DNA of 64,000 bases from Glaciimonas sp. CA11.2 (GCF_034314045.1 NZ_JAVIWL010000001.1:3348001-3412000), one strand, 5' to 3'; positions 8,889 to 17,596 are shown, counted from the first letter of the stretch. Translations and numbers: made by a program. Notes: generated by a model not told the origin, from the sequence alone.

Positions 8889-9841
8889 TGCAATTCTTTC
8901 AAAAAATGATGTTAGCCATTTGTTGCTTTTTGATCCTAACGGCAACACAGGCCATGGCCTCGGATGAGATCGGTATACGTAGCGCCGTATTACCCGACCA
9001 TCCAAAGCGCATAGTAGTGCTAGAATTTTTGTTCGCCGAGTCGCTCGCCGCGCTTGACCTGACACCAGTTGGCATGGTCGACCCAGATCGCTACCGTGAA
9101 TGGATCGGTTACGACAATGCGCGCTTTAGCAACGTTATTGATATCGGCACACGCCAGCAACCCAGTCTGGAAGCCATCGCCAGACTTAAACCTGATCTCA
9201 TCGTGGGCGTCACGTTCAGGCACGCCGCATTGTTTGATGCCTTTGAGCGAATCGCTCCCACTGTACTTTTCAACTTCAACGCAACCGACATCAAAGTCAA
9301 TCAGCTCGATCACGCACTTAAGGTGTTTGACGTATTTGCAAAACTCGCTGGTCGTAGCGCGGCTGGTAAAAAAGTAGAGCAGAACTTGGAAATATCACTG
9401 GCAGCCGACCGCGCACGTCTCACTGCTGCCGGATTATCCGGCAAGCGCTTAGCCGTATTGCAAGAACTTGGTCTGCAAGACATGTACTGGGCTTACGCCA
9501 CCAACAGCATGGCCGGTGGTATTGCCCAGGTATTAGGACTCTCCCTTTGGCCCAACTGGCCGACAAAAGAAGGAACAACGTTTGTATCATCTGAAGACCT
9601 TCTTAAGCAGAAAGAATTGCACGTCTTGATGATCAGCGCAACCGGTCCAGAAGTCGGATTAGCACAAAAGCTCCATTCACCAATCTGGCGCTATGTGCCA
9701 GCACGCATTGCCGGACACGTAGCGTTAGTACCACGCAATATATGGGGATTCGGCGGCCCGATGTCAGCGGCTAAATTGTCGCGTCAGTTGACGGATGCAA
9801 TGCTCGCGGCGGGGCGGGGTGATGGCGCGTTGAATAGGTAA
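8888..9841 (+). CDS. orbB: Periplasmic ferric-siderophore-binding protein (FecB/FhuD type)
   Basis: A 317-residue class III substrate-binding protein with a cleavable signal peptide (hydrophobic run LAICCFLILTATQAMA). Family features are PKRIVVLEFLFAESLAALDL, EAIARLKPDLIVG and the C-terminal pattern with NIWGFGGP. It delivers ferric siderophore to the OrbD permease. GTG at 8885 directly abuts ATG at 8888; both give a working signal peptide and both overlap the orbF stop codon. It is the last gene of the import run; a terminator-like hairpin is about 225 bp downstream. Confidence 0.87.
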   Translation: MQFFQKMMLAICCFLILTATQAMASDEIGIRSAVLPDHPKRIVVLEFLFAESLAALDLTPVGMVDPDRYREWIGYDNARFSNVIDIGTRQQPSLEAIARLKPDLIVGVTFRHAALFDAFERIAPTVLFNFNATDIKVNQLDHALKVFDVFAKLAGRSAAGKKVEQNLEISLAADRARLTAAGLSGKRLAVLQELGLQDMYWAYATNSMAGGIAQVLGLSLWPNWPTKEGTTFVSSEDLLKQKELHVLMISATGPEVGLAQKLHSPIWRYVPARIAGHVALVPRNIWGFGGPMSAAKLSRQLTDAMLAAGRGDGALNR

Positions 9842-10164
9842 GGGCGATTTTGGTGTTTTTTCAATTTAAGGATAAATCGCTGCATTTAACTTATAAACGT
9901 CGGATACAGAATCAAATATTAGCCACTGCACCAAAAAGCTTAAAAGTACTCATCAATGCGTAATCAGGTCTGCACAAAAAATCGCCTTGATGCTCTATAC
10001 TCTTTTTGTCCCTGAAAAAAAAGGGAACTGGTTTGACGACTTGATACTTGATATATCCAAAGAGCGTGCCGCGAAATGCGGTTTTTTTATTTGCGCTCGT
10101 CTTTGTGCGTCCTCTTTAGGCAGCGGTGACGGTTAAGCGTTTTAATCCTATCAAGACAAATACA
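9842..10164. other. Non-coding stretch with a possible short transcript
   Basis: No gene is seen. A TATACT hexamer at 9996-10001 could serve as a -10 element with a weak -35. A small hairpin (TCCC, A-rich loop, GGGA) follows near 10008-10026, and a rho-independent terminator ends at 10088. Together they could define an RNA of roughly 80 nt. This is an inference with no homology behind it. Confidence 0.3.
10066..10088 (+). terminator. Rho-independent terminator
   Basis: CCGC-GAAAT-GCGG stem-loop at 10069-10081 followed by seven T residues. It could end the siderophore import operon or a small RNA starting near 10008. Confidence 0.65.
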
Positions 10165-10284
10165 ATGCCTCACATCTTGTTTTACCAATCCTGTTTACAC
10201 ACCATCCACCGCATTCCTGGTTACGTCAAAGTCGAAGAAGTATCCGATGTTGCCCGGCACGCTGCCAAGGTGATGCCATCATGA
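10165..10284 (+). CDS. Small hypothetical protein (39 aa), overlaps next gene
   Basis: The ATG at 10165 opens a 39-codon frame (MPHILFYQSCLHTIHRIPGY, then VKVEEVSDVARHAAKVMPS). Its TGA overlaps the ATG of the following gene as ATGA. That overlap is the main reason to think it is real; no strong ribosome site is visible. No family is recognised. Function unknown. Confidence 0.35.
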   Translation: MPHILFYQSCLHTIHRIPGYVKVEEVSDVARHAAKVMPS

Positions 10285-10622
10285 CCAAACCAAACATCCC
10301 CAATAACTCGCCCGGACCAACAACGCAACCGGAACCAGCGTCAATCCACCAAGCCTTTTCATGGCTGCCGCTTGAACATAGAACAGATCCACATGCGCAA
10401 TTTATTGCCATGACCAATGACATCTGCCTTGGCGTACAAACCTGTATCGATCTGGCCCATTTCAGCACCATGGACCGAGGCAGCGATACAAAACCCGTGC
10501 TGGATACCGCCGACACCGACCGCTTGTTACGCATGGCTTCAATGTCATCACAAATGCTGGCGGATGTGGCAGAGAGTCGGATTGATCGACTGAAGCGTCA
10601 ACCTGATCAGCAAACGGAATAA
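10281..10622 (+). CDS. Hypothetical protein (113 aa)
   Basis: A soluble, proline-rich N-terminus (NSPGPTTQPEPAS) is followed by a probably helical second half with the pattern LLRMASMSSQMLADVAESRI. It faintly recalls the short DUF3077/DUF6124-type proteins of Pseudomonas and Burkholderiales, but this is not secure. It overlaps the 39-residue ORF at its start, suggesting a two-gene unit. No signal peptide or membrane segment. Function unknown. Confidence 0.5.
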   Translation: MTKPNIPNNSPGPTTQPEPASIHQAFSWLPLEHRTDPHAQFIAMTNDICLGVQTCIDLAHFSTMDRGSDTKPVLDTADTDRLLRMASMSSQMLADVAESRIDRLKRQPDQQTE

Positions 10623-11584
10623 CCGACCTAAAAGCCTCTAGCGTCAATGCTGGCGGACAGATTTTTGCCCCGATGTTAAATAATTAAACGCACCAAACTG
10701 GCACGACGTGCCCGCATGAATCTGGCGCATAGCGGCCATAAAACAACACTCACTCCGTACCATTTTCATGTCGATTTAGTTTTCTGGCTAGCGCATTCGC
10801 ACGTCTATACCAACTCTATTTTCCAGGTTAATTTACTATTTAATTCGGTGCAATTTAGTATCAGACGACACGTAAGAAATTCCTTATTGTTCACAATCAC
10901 CCCTTTTTTATTGCGCCTAATCCGATCTAGTATTGCGCACTTACACACTTTTTATCCGCCATTGCGCTGAATAAAAATCTAACAAATTCTTGAGCATTTT
11001 TCTTATACCAAACAGACAGAAGCGCCATGTCGTGTCTCGCCCGTGTTGATTTCACGTGCGCGTATCGACATCGGCGGTAGTTGTTAAGACGCAGAAAGAG
11101 GCATCGGCGCTGCAGCAATACGATCCAGTGCGTGGCGTATTTCGCGGGTTGAGTGTGGCGATTCTTAGTGCTTTCGTTAGCATGATTTTACTTAGCAATA
11201 AGGTCAGCGCGAAATTAATCAGTAAAAAAATGGTGCCAAATACACCGGGCGATACTACGAGTTTTGTTATCACTGACCGCCACGATAACCCGGATGAGGC
11301 GTCGTCAGCTTGTGTGCGCTTTGAAAAAAATATGGCGCGATCTACATAGAGCAATCTATTCTGTAATCAAAGCTACAGCAAAAACTGTGCTTATGGTTGA
11401 GTCAAAATCATTACGAGTTGATGCAGTACGTTTGGTCTTTGAGAGACGTCTAAAAAAGCGGCGGCCTTAACTACTTTAAACTTGCGGCCTGAAGATTATG
11501 CTTTGGCCGAAGCTTATTTTGCGCAAAATCCACCCCATGGAAACAATGCCAAGCCATCACCAATTAAACCGTGAATTCATCATG
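10623..11584. other. Long stretch without a supportable gene
   Basis: AT-rich around 10680-11000. Open frames exist on both strands at 11052-11354 (97 and 100 codons). Neither has a ribosome site or a recognisable family; the plus frame has one hydrophobic segment. I regard the region as decayed accessory DNA leading into the Rhs fragment. Confidence 0.45.
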
Positions 11585-12023
11585 AGCCATTGATAATTTT
11601 CTGATCGCGGTCTGGCGGCCCCTTCCGACCAAGGGCGGCGAACCAACGACCGTCACCGATATTTTTTACATTTATGCCGACCACAGCAATACACCCCGCG
11701 TCATCACCGACGCCAGCAATAACCAGATGGTCTGGCGCTGGGATCTTGGCGATCCGTTCGGCATCTTGCCACCAAGTGAGAATCCACGCGGACTCGGCAA
11801 CTTCACCTACAACCCGCGCTTCCCCGGCCAGTTGTATGATCGGGAGACGGATCACTTTTATAATTACTATCGGGATTATGATCCGCAGTTGGGACGGTAT
11901 TTGCAGAGCGACCCGATTGGGTTGGCGGGTGGGATTAATACGTGCACTTACGGATTGAATAACCCTTTAACTTACACGGATCCTACGGGGCAGAATGCCG
12001 CAACACCAATAATATTGGATTAA
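11585..12023 (+). pseudogene. Rhs/YD-repeat protein, C-terminal core fragment
   Basis: In one open frame without an upstream start, the translation runs from near 11585. It gives YIYADHSNTPRVITDASN, VWRWDLGDPFG and then the conserved Rhs core end (LYDRETDHFYNYYRDYDPQL, then GRYLQSDPIGLAGGINTCTY). Full Rhs proteins are well over 1000 residues; only about 145 remain. A TGA lies just before 11585. The variable tip is only a few residues (GQNAATPIILD). It is an orphan tip of the kind left after recombination at Rhs loci. Confidence 0.85.
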
Positions 12024-12044
12024 AACCAATAATATTGGATTAAA
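12005..12044 (+). repeat. 20-bp direct tandem duplication containing a palindrome
   Basis: ACCAATAATATTGGATTAAA occurs twice in a row at the 3' end of the Rhs fragment. Each copy contains the perfect 13-bp palindrome CCAATAATATTGG. The Rhs stop codon lies in the first copy. After the second copy a different frame stays open to a TAG at about 12213. Confidence 0.8.
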
Positions 12045-12209
12045 TGCTTACGGTCGCTATGCTCTCGACGATAGTTATATTGGTCTAATACGATGTAAGC
12101 AAGAATGCCAAGAAACATTCGCGATGCAACTCATCGTGCCGAATAAGGCTATCGACAATAAATGTCTATACAGTTTCATTAATTTCCAATCTGTTTTGAG
12201 AGATTTTCC

Positions 12210-12449
12210 TTAGCTAGCCAGCGCGAGCGGCTTAATCGCTTGGGCGATGGCCTTTCCAGCAGATATCTCGGCAATACGAAGATCGTAGGCGCTTTGGAGG
12301 TTCAACCAGCCTTGCGCCTCGCTACCAAAATACCGTTCGAGGCGCAGGGCTGTATCAGCAGACACGCCACGTACTCCTTGGGTGATCTCGCTAAGACGCG
12401 AGTAAGGAACATGCAGAGCCAAAGCCACAGCCCGCACGCTGACACCCAT
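12210..12449 (-). CDS. higA: HigA-type antitoxin, N-terminally shortened
   Basis: A 79-residue XRE helix-turn-helix antitoxin. The core is typical of HigA: ALALHVPYSRLSEITQG, then SADTALRLERYFG and WLNLQSAYDLR. HigA proteins usually begin with about 15-20 residues containing a HPGE.L..EFL stretch; here homology starts just at the LKP-G segment. It lies 11 bp after the HigB stop, so a small deletion at the higB/higA junction is likely. The DNA-binding helix is kept, so it may still work. The partner is the toxin at 12461. Confidence 0.75.
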   Translation of the reverse strand: MGVSVRAVALALHVPYSRLSEITQGVRGVSADTALRLERYFGSEAQGWLNLQSAYDLRIAEISAGKAIAQAIKPLALAS

Positions 12450-12460
12450 AGGCTTCAGGC

Positions 12461-12721
12461 TCAGTGTGGGTCTTTCATCAATACGTCGTAGGGTCCACTT
12501 TCACCCCACTTAAAGGTTAGACGCCACTGGTCGTTGATCCGCGCATGCCAAGCGCCGTTGTACTCTTTCAGGTCGTTGCCTGGCGGGACTTTCATAAAAT
12601 TCACTGAGGGTGCTGAATTGAGTAGGGCCAGCTTACGCTCGGCTACACTCTTTATGTTGGCAAACCGGCGACTCTTGCCCGTGGTGAACAGGGCTTCAGT
12701 GTTACTACAGTTAACAGTCAA
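12461..12721 (-). CDS. higB: HigB/RelE-superfamily toxin
   Basis: An 86-residue HigB-type mRNA interferase. Family features visible are TEALFTTGKSRRFANIKSVA, then ERKLALLNSA and the C-terminal WHARINDQWRLTFKW. The start is TTG at 12721; a stop lies just upstream in frame. The toxin-first order with an overlapping or adjacent antitoxin is usual for HigBA. HigB cleaves mRNA on the ribosome; HigA binds it and represses the operon. Confidence 0.8.
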   Translation of the reverse strand: MTVNCSNTEALFTTGKSRRFANIKSVAERKLALLNSAPSVNFMKVPPGNDLKEYNGAWHARINDQWRLTFKWGESGPYDVLMKDPH

Positions 12722-12730
12722 TATGGACTA

Positions 12731-12774
12731 CTATTTTTCCATTAATCAGGTAATTAATAACACTGGAAAAATAG
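12731..12774. repeat. Perfect 11-bp inverted repeat, upstream of higBA
   Basis: CTATTTTTCCA at 12731-12741 and TGGAAAAATAG at 12764-12774 with a 22-bp AT-rich spacer that can itself pair (ATTAAT motifs). It lies directly upstream of the higB start, where a HigA operator would be expected. An alternative is the end of a decayed insertion element. Confidence 0.5.
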
Positions 12775-12844
12775 GATTCTGTCGCGTTAGCAGAGACAGA
12801 TCAGACTGCTAGCAGACTTTGATCAACCTTTAAACTGAACGGAT

Positions 12845-13020
12845 TTATCGCGCCAAACTATAAAATTGGTTGGCAAAAGACATTTCATCGGATATTTCCA
12901 TTTTGGGCCGTCCTTTGCGTATGTTGTGCATCAGTTCAATGCGCGCTAATACGTTTTTACCTGCAGGGGTAAAGTTGATGTTAAGCATTGGTTTGTTCCC
13001 CCGTTCGATTGCACCTCTTC
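12845..13020 (-). pseudogene. IS6-family transposase, C-terminal remnant
   Basis: A minus-strand frame ending at the stop at 12845-12847 encodes RGAIERGNKPMLNINFT, VLARIELMHNIRKG and a tail with FANQFYSLAR. The pattern R-PML-F-S-F...GIELMHMIRKGQ...Q-FYSLA is the conserved C-terminus of IS6-family (IS26/IS240-like) transposases. About 55-60 codons remain. The 5' end of the remnant overlaps, in another frame, the last codons of the exporter gene. Confidence 0.7.
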
Positions 13021-14706
13021 ATCAACAATCATCCCATTTTCCAGCTTGATACAGCGATCCGCCAGGTGGAAATAGCGGTCGTCGTGGGTGATGGCGAGTA
13101 CGGCTTTGCCGCGTGCTGCCAACTCTGGCAATAATTCCTGATAGAACACGGTTTTGAACATGGGGTCTTGATCTGCTGCCCATTCATCGAACAGATAAAA
13201 CGGTCTGTCTTCGAGATAGGCGACAACCAGCGCTAGGCGCTTGCGTTGGCCTTGCGATAGTTCTCGTGTTGAAAAGGCGCCGTTGACGATTTTTACTTTG
13301 TGATCTAGATGGAGTTTTGCCAGCAGTGCATTGGCACGGGCGTCCAGATCGCTTGAATCACCTGGTTTTCCGTTGGCGTTGGAACTGATACCAAGCAGCG
13401 ATTCAAACAAATGAAAGTCTGAGAATACCGCTGAGAAAAGTTGACGGTATTGCGGCCGATTGACGTCGTTAATGATGTGTCCGTTGACGCGTACATCGGC
13501 ACCTTCTGGCGTATAAAGACCTACTAATAACTTTGCCAGGGTGGTTTTTCCACTACCATTTCCACCGACTAAAAATGTTAATTCACCGGGTTTGAAGGTC
13601 AGGTCCATGGGGCCGAACTGGAACATGCCGTCTTCTTTTTCGCGATAGTAGCGATGCGTCAGTCCTCTGATGGATAGTTGTTGGAAGTCGTCAAATGTCG
13701 TGGACGTAGTGTCGTTTTCAACGTCTTGGAGTTCCTGCAAAACGTTCTCTATACGGCCGAGCGAGACGCGGGCGGCGTTGAGTGTTGGCAGGTTGTTGAG
13801 TACACCATCCAGCGGCACCAGCATGAATAGAAATACGATCACATAACCGGCCAGAACCTTGAAATCGATGACGGCAATTTGACTTGGCAGAAAAATCACT
13901 ACGCCGAGGAATACGTAGAATAGAAACAAAATCCAGCCGACTCCGACGGCATACGATACGAACGCCTTGGTACGATGCAAGCGCACTGCGTCAATCTCTG
14001 GATTCAGTGATTCGTGCATAAAACTGCGGGCGCGTTCGCGATGTAATTTTAGCTCTTTAGCACCGGCGAATAAGGCGTTGAAGTAGCCGAACAGTTTGTC
14101 TTGCGCCACGCCAGCAGCTTCTAGCGCCTTGATGGCACGGGCATCGCCGAGTCGATAGCCTAGCGAACCGATGACGACGACTGCGCTTGCCAGGAAGAAT
14201 ACTGGCCATGACAAATAGGCCAGATATCCAAGGCAACCGGCGACGATGGAGCCGTGCATAAGCAGATTGGGTAGGGCGAAGAAAAGCATCGACACATTGG
14301 TCGCATCTTCGGTAACGATCGATTGTGCACGCGCTGCACCCAATTTTTCGACATCGCGATAGGACGCGCTGGCGACGCGTTGGGAAATATGTTCGCGCAT
14401 TTTACTCATCGTGCCTTGACTGAGTTGTGCAAACAGTACGCCACCCAGAATCCGGCTTACCAGCGTCAGCACGGCCAGCCCCGCAAATTTCCAGGCCAGC
14501 GGCGTGAGCGCCTCGGGTGTGGCTGTCAGCGCATGGTTGATGAGCGCGACCAGCGACACGCTGGAAAGTCCATTGACGACGCAGGCAATTAACGCTATAG
14601 CGAGCGGCCAGCGCGAACGATATAGGAGTGACAGTAAAAGCCGGGTTGCCGGTCGATTTTTTTGGCGCGGTGGAGTCTTCATCGTATTCGCAAAAGTGGG
14701 TGTCAT
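12946..14706 (-). CDS. orbE: Cyclic-peptide/siderophore exporter ABC transporter (PvdE/SyrD type)
   Basis: A 586-residue fused permease-ATPase: about six membrane segments in residues 20-310, then the nucleotide-binding domain. Walker A is GGNGSGKTT near residue 380, the signature is LSQGQRKRLAL, and Walker B reads FYLFDEWAADQDP. The PvdE/SyrD family moves siderophore precursors or lipopeptides across the inner membrane. It is transcribed opposite to all other siderophore genes. Two starts are possible: ATG 14706, or ATG 14682 (MKTPPRQK), which fits better if transcription begins just after the CGTC box at 14713. The last 15 or so residues (from about NQCLTS) come from an inserted IS6 remnant read in another frame. 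Confidence 0.87.
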   Translation of the reverse strand: MTPTFANTMKTPPRQKNRPATRLLLSLLYRSRWPLAIALIACVVNGLSSVSLVALINHALTATPEALTPLAWKFAGLAVLTLVSRILGGVLFAQLSQGTMSKMREHISQRVASASYRDVEKLGAARAQSIVTEDATNVSMLFFALPNLLMHGSIVAGCLGYLAYLSWPVFFLASAVVVIGSLGYRLGDARAIKALEAAGVAQDKLFGYFNALFAGAKELKLHRERARSFMHESLNPEIDAVRLHRTKAFVSYAVGVGWILFLFYVFLGVVIFLPSQIAVIDFKVLAGYVIVFLFMLVPLDGVLNNLPTLNAARVSLGRIENVLQELQDVENDTTSTTFDDFQQLSIRGLTHRYYREKEDGMFQFGPMDLTFKPGELTFLVGGNGSGKTTLAKLLVGLYTPEGADVRVNGHIINDVNRPQYRQLFSAVFSDFHLFESLLGISSNANGKPGDSSDLDARANALLAKLHLDHKVKIVNGAFSTRELSQGQRKRLALVVAYLEDRPFYLFDEWAADQDPMFKTVFYQELLPELAARGKAVLAITHDDRYFHLADRCIKLENGMIVDEEVQSNGGTNQCLTSTLPLQVKTY

Positions 14707-14712
14707 TGATTA

Positions 14713-14737
14713 GACGATTGGGAGGCGAGAATAATTA
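14713..14737 (-). promoter_or_regulatory. Iron-starvation sigma promoter for the exporter (TAATT-N16-CGTC)
   Basis: On the minus strand: TAATT (14737-14733), 16 bases, CGTC (14716-14713). It differs by one base from the boxes at 2218 and 32419, with the same spacing. Transcription would start very near the ATG at 14706, favouring translation from 14682. Confidence 0.5.
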
Positions 14738-14874
14738 GCCAGGACTGTCGCAAAATCGCCCCAATTGCGTTGCGCTCTCCTGGCTGGACTAACGTACTGT
14801 CGTCGGCGCGCCTTGTTGAGAAGGTTTTGCGTAAATCTTATTAGCGTCTTTTTTTTTCGGGTGAAGGTCATGCT

Positions 14875-14898
14875 TAAAAAGTGCTGACCCCATTCGTC
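14875..14898 (+). promoter_or_regulatory. Possible iron-starvation sigma promoter for the NRPS operon
   Basis: TAAA at 14875-14878, 16 bases, CGTC at 14895-14898. The same elements occur in the better boxes with 17 bases between TAAA and CGTC, so the spacing is one short. It lies 70 bp before the first NRPS start. Confidence 0.35.
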
Positions 14899-14967
14899 AT
14901 CCCATTACAACCGCGAGGTTTGACGGTTATTGACGAATGAAATGACGAGAAGAAAAGACGGTAAGAA

Positions 14968-17592
14968 ATGAGAAATGCGACAGGCGTTGAGCGCCATCTT
15001 CCGTATTGGCAAGCAAAATTAGGGGATGCCGACGCGCAATTAGTATTGCCTTATGACCGGCCGCGGCGTTTTCCGCGTTCGCATCAGGTTGTGCGCCATC
15101 CTTTTGCGCTGACCGATCTGTTAACTAGTCGGTTGCGTCATTGCCAGCGAGATGGGCGACACAGCCTGGAAGGTACATTTTTATCCGCATTTGCTGCGCT
15201 GCTGCATCGATATAGCGGCGAGTCGGCGTTGCGGGTGGCGGTGTCGGGCGCGGAAGATGCATATTTGTCATTAATTCAGCCACTAGGACGGCAGCCGGTA
15301 TCATCATTATTGGCCGATGTTGACGCAGCATTAAACGATGCGCGGGCGCATCCGTTGCCATTATCGTTGCTCGCTTTACAGCAAAAAAAATGCTTTGCAG
15401 ATGGGTTGGATGGTGATGAAGACTTGTGTCGGGTCGCTGCTTTTCACCATCCTTTCGGCGAGGAAATGTGGTATTCGAACAACGCGCCACAACTTGAGGG
15501 TGCGCCTTTTTTTGACCTAACGCTTGTCACCGAGGAAAGCGCAGATGGCGTGTTAAGCGGTGCGTTCGTGTACGCGGCAGAGTTGTTTTTGCCGTCAACG
15601 ATTACCCGATTGACCGGCCATTATCTGGCGTTGTTGGAGCAAGTTGCCCAAAATCCGAGTATTACCCTTAATCAATTGGCATTGTTAAGCGATGCAGAAC
15701 AAGCGCAAATTACGCGCTGGAATGCGGCAGCAGATCAAACAGTTGAAAAACTATTTGTGCCCATCCATACGGCGTTGACTGCGCAAGCCGAGATGTACGG
15801 AGACCGCATTGCGCTATGCCATGGCGTAACGACTGTGAGTTGTGATGAATTGAATATTCGCTCAAATAGGCTGGCGCATCGTCTGATCGCCAGCGGGGTA
15901 AAAGCCGAGGCACGGGTCGGTGTCAGCATCGAACGTTCTGCCGAGATGATCATCGCGTTGCTGGCGATTCTCAAAGCCGGTGGCGCGTTTGTGCCGCTTG
16001 ATCCGCGTTATCCGGCTGCACGTTTGTCCTACATGCTCAGTGATGCTGGTGTGCAACATCTGGTCACGCAGCGCGGATTATCGACTGTAGCAATCACGCC
16101 CGACTCGATGACCACCTTGTACGTGGAGGACGTGCAAAATGAGGATTCCACGGAATATGATCATCCGCCCGCCGTGGTCATTCATCCGTCGCAAAGCGCC
16201 TATTTAATTTATACCTCCGGTTCGACCGGTCAACCGAAAGGGGTCACTGTCGAACACGGACCGCTGGCACGGCATTGTCAGGCCATCGGTGAACGTTATC
16301 AGATGAGTGTCGAAGATCGGGTCTTGCATTTTGCCTCGATCAACTTTGATCTGGCGCATGAGTACTGGCTGATGCCGTTACTGTTTGGCGCACGCCTGGT
16401 GATTACCGACAACGTGTTATGGAGTCCGGCTGAGACCTGCGCACAACTGGCGCATCACGGCGTGACCGTGGCTGCGTTTCCACCGAGTTATCTGGTGCAA
16501 CTGGCCGAAGCGGCGCAAGCACGTCAGGATAAGCTGGCTTTGCGGGTACTTGCCTTTGGCGGTGAAGCGCTCTCGCGTGAACACTTCGAACTGGTGCGCA
16601 CCGTGTTTGCCCCTGCGACCCTGATCAATGGCTACGGTCCGACCGAAACCGTGATTTCGCCGATGCTCTGGATCACGCAACCGGATACCGATCCTGCCGA
16701 ATGGCAACATAACGCCTATCTACCGATAGGCACGCCGGTCGGTGCACGCTCGGCGTATGTGCTGGATGCCGCGCTCAATGCGCTGCCGGTCGGTGTCGCA
16801 GGCGAACTCTATCTGGGCGGCGCGGAACTGGCGCGTGGGTATCACGCGCGCGCAGGGATGACCGCCGAGCGGTTTATCCCTGATCCATTCTGTGCTGGCG
16901 GTCGACTGTATCGTACCGGCGACCGCGCCCGTTGGCGCAGCGACGGCAGTGTGGATTATTTGGGGCGATTGGATCATCAGGTTAAATTGCGTGGTGTGCG
17001 CATCGAACCGGGCGAAATTGAGGCGCAATTGCTAGCATGTTTGGGTGTGCGGGAAGCGGCGGTATTGGTCCACGGCGACGGGGGCGATGGGCAACTGGTG
17101 GCTTATCTGGTGGCGGAAGAAAGCGGTGCACCATTGGATCGGACGTTACTGAAATCTCAGCTTCAGCAACGTTTGCCGGATTACATGGTACCGGCCCAAT
17201 TCATGCTGCTGGACCGCTTGCCGGTGACGGCCAACGGCAAGCTGGATCGTCGCGCGTTACCTGCGCCAACGTGGAAAGGTCGCGCTTATCGTGCGCCGGA
17301 AAGCGTTGTTGAGATCAGTCTGGGCACGATCTGGGCCGAGGTATTAAAGCTGGATCGCGTCGGCCTTGATGATCATTTCTTTGAACTGGGCGGGCATTCA
17401 TTGTTGGCGACTCAAGCGACTGCGCTCATACGCGAACGACTGTTAATTGATATGTCGTTAGCTGATTTTTTTGAACATCCTACCCTTACGCAGTGCGCCG
17501 CACATCTGTCCCGACATGTTGGCGCGGCGCGATTGACTGAAGCGGACGATTTGTCCGATATGGACGCGTTGTTGCAAGCCTTGGAGAACTAA
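14968..17592 (+). CDS. orbI: NRPS, loading/first module: half condensation - adenylation - carrier
   Basis: An 874-residue synthetase. Residues 1-185 match only the C-terminal half of a condensation domain (YW...L, then LPYDRPRRFPRSHQ); the HHxxxDG half is missing, so it should not condense and this is the first module. Residues about 250-760 are an adenylation domain (YTSGSTGQPKGV, GYGPTET, YRTGDRARW, NGKLDRRALP). The carrier serine is S811 in ELGGHSLL. Pocket residues read by eye are D-L-E-A-A-G-G-I-S, which I cannot assign. Module 4 has nearly the same domain, and the locus makes N5-hydroxyornithine, so a modified Orn is inferred. Only 4 bp separate it from the next NRPS. In Burkholderia this part is fused into OrbI, so the gene looks split here. 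Confidence 0.88.
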   Translation: MRNATGVERHLPYWQAKLGDADAQLVLPYDRPRRFPRSHQVVRHPFALTDLLTSRLRHCQRDGRHSLEGTFLSAFAALLHRYSGESALRVAVSGAEDAYLSLIQPLGRQPVSSLLADVDAALNDARAHPLPLSLLALQQKKCFADGLDGDEDLCRVAAFHHPFGEEMWYSNNAPQLEGAPFFDLTLVTEESADGVLSGAFVYAAELFLPSTITRLTGHYLALLEQVAQNPSITLNQLALLSDAEQAQITRWNAAADQTVEKLFVPIHTALTAQAEMYGDRIALCHGVTTVSCDELNIRSNRLAHRLIASGVKAEARVGVSIERSAEMIIALLAILKAGGAFVPLDPRYPAARLSYMLSDAGVQHLVTQRGLSTVAITPDSMTTLYVEDVQNEDSTEYDHPPAVVIHPSQSAYLIYTSGSTGQPKGVTVEHGPLARHCQAIGERYQMSVEDRVLHFASINFDLAHEYWLMPLLFGARLVITDNVLWSPAETCAQLAHHGVTVAAFPPSYLVQLAEAAQARQDKLALRVLAFGGEALSREHFELVRTVFAPATLINGYGPTETVISPMLWITQPDTDPAEWQHNAYLPIGTPVGARSAYVLDAALNALPVGVAGELYLGGAELARGYHARAGMTAERFIPDPFCAGGRLYRTGDRARWRSDGSVDYLGRLDHQVKLRGVRIEPGEIEAQLLACLGVREAAVLVHGDGGDGQLVAYLVAEESGAPLDRTLLKSQLQQRLPDYMVPAQFMLLDRLPVTANGKLDRRALPAPTWKGRAYRAPESVVEISLGTIWAEVLKLDRVGLDDHFFELGGHSLLATQATALIRERLLIDMSLADFFEHPTLTQCAAHLSRHVGAARLTEADDLSDMDALLQALEN
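15528..17414 (+). repeat. 1.9-kb near-identical block, copy 1 (module 1 adenylation-carrier)
   Basis: This stretch is repeated at 27117-29003 (constant offset 11589). By eye the copies differ at only a few dozen positions, mostly in the first 385 bp. From 15913 to 16892 I see no difference. Identity stops abruptly at GGCGACTCA in the carrier domain. It covers the end of a condensation domain, the whole adenylation domain and the core of the carrier domain. Confidence 0.9.
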
Positions 17593-17596
17593 TTTT

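Noticed and set aside
10716..11470. Frames on both strands at 10716-10970, 11052-11354 and 11264-11470
   Set aside because: They overlap each other in opposite directions with no start signals or family features; one hydrophobic run is not enough.
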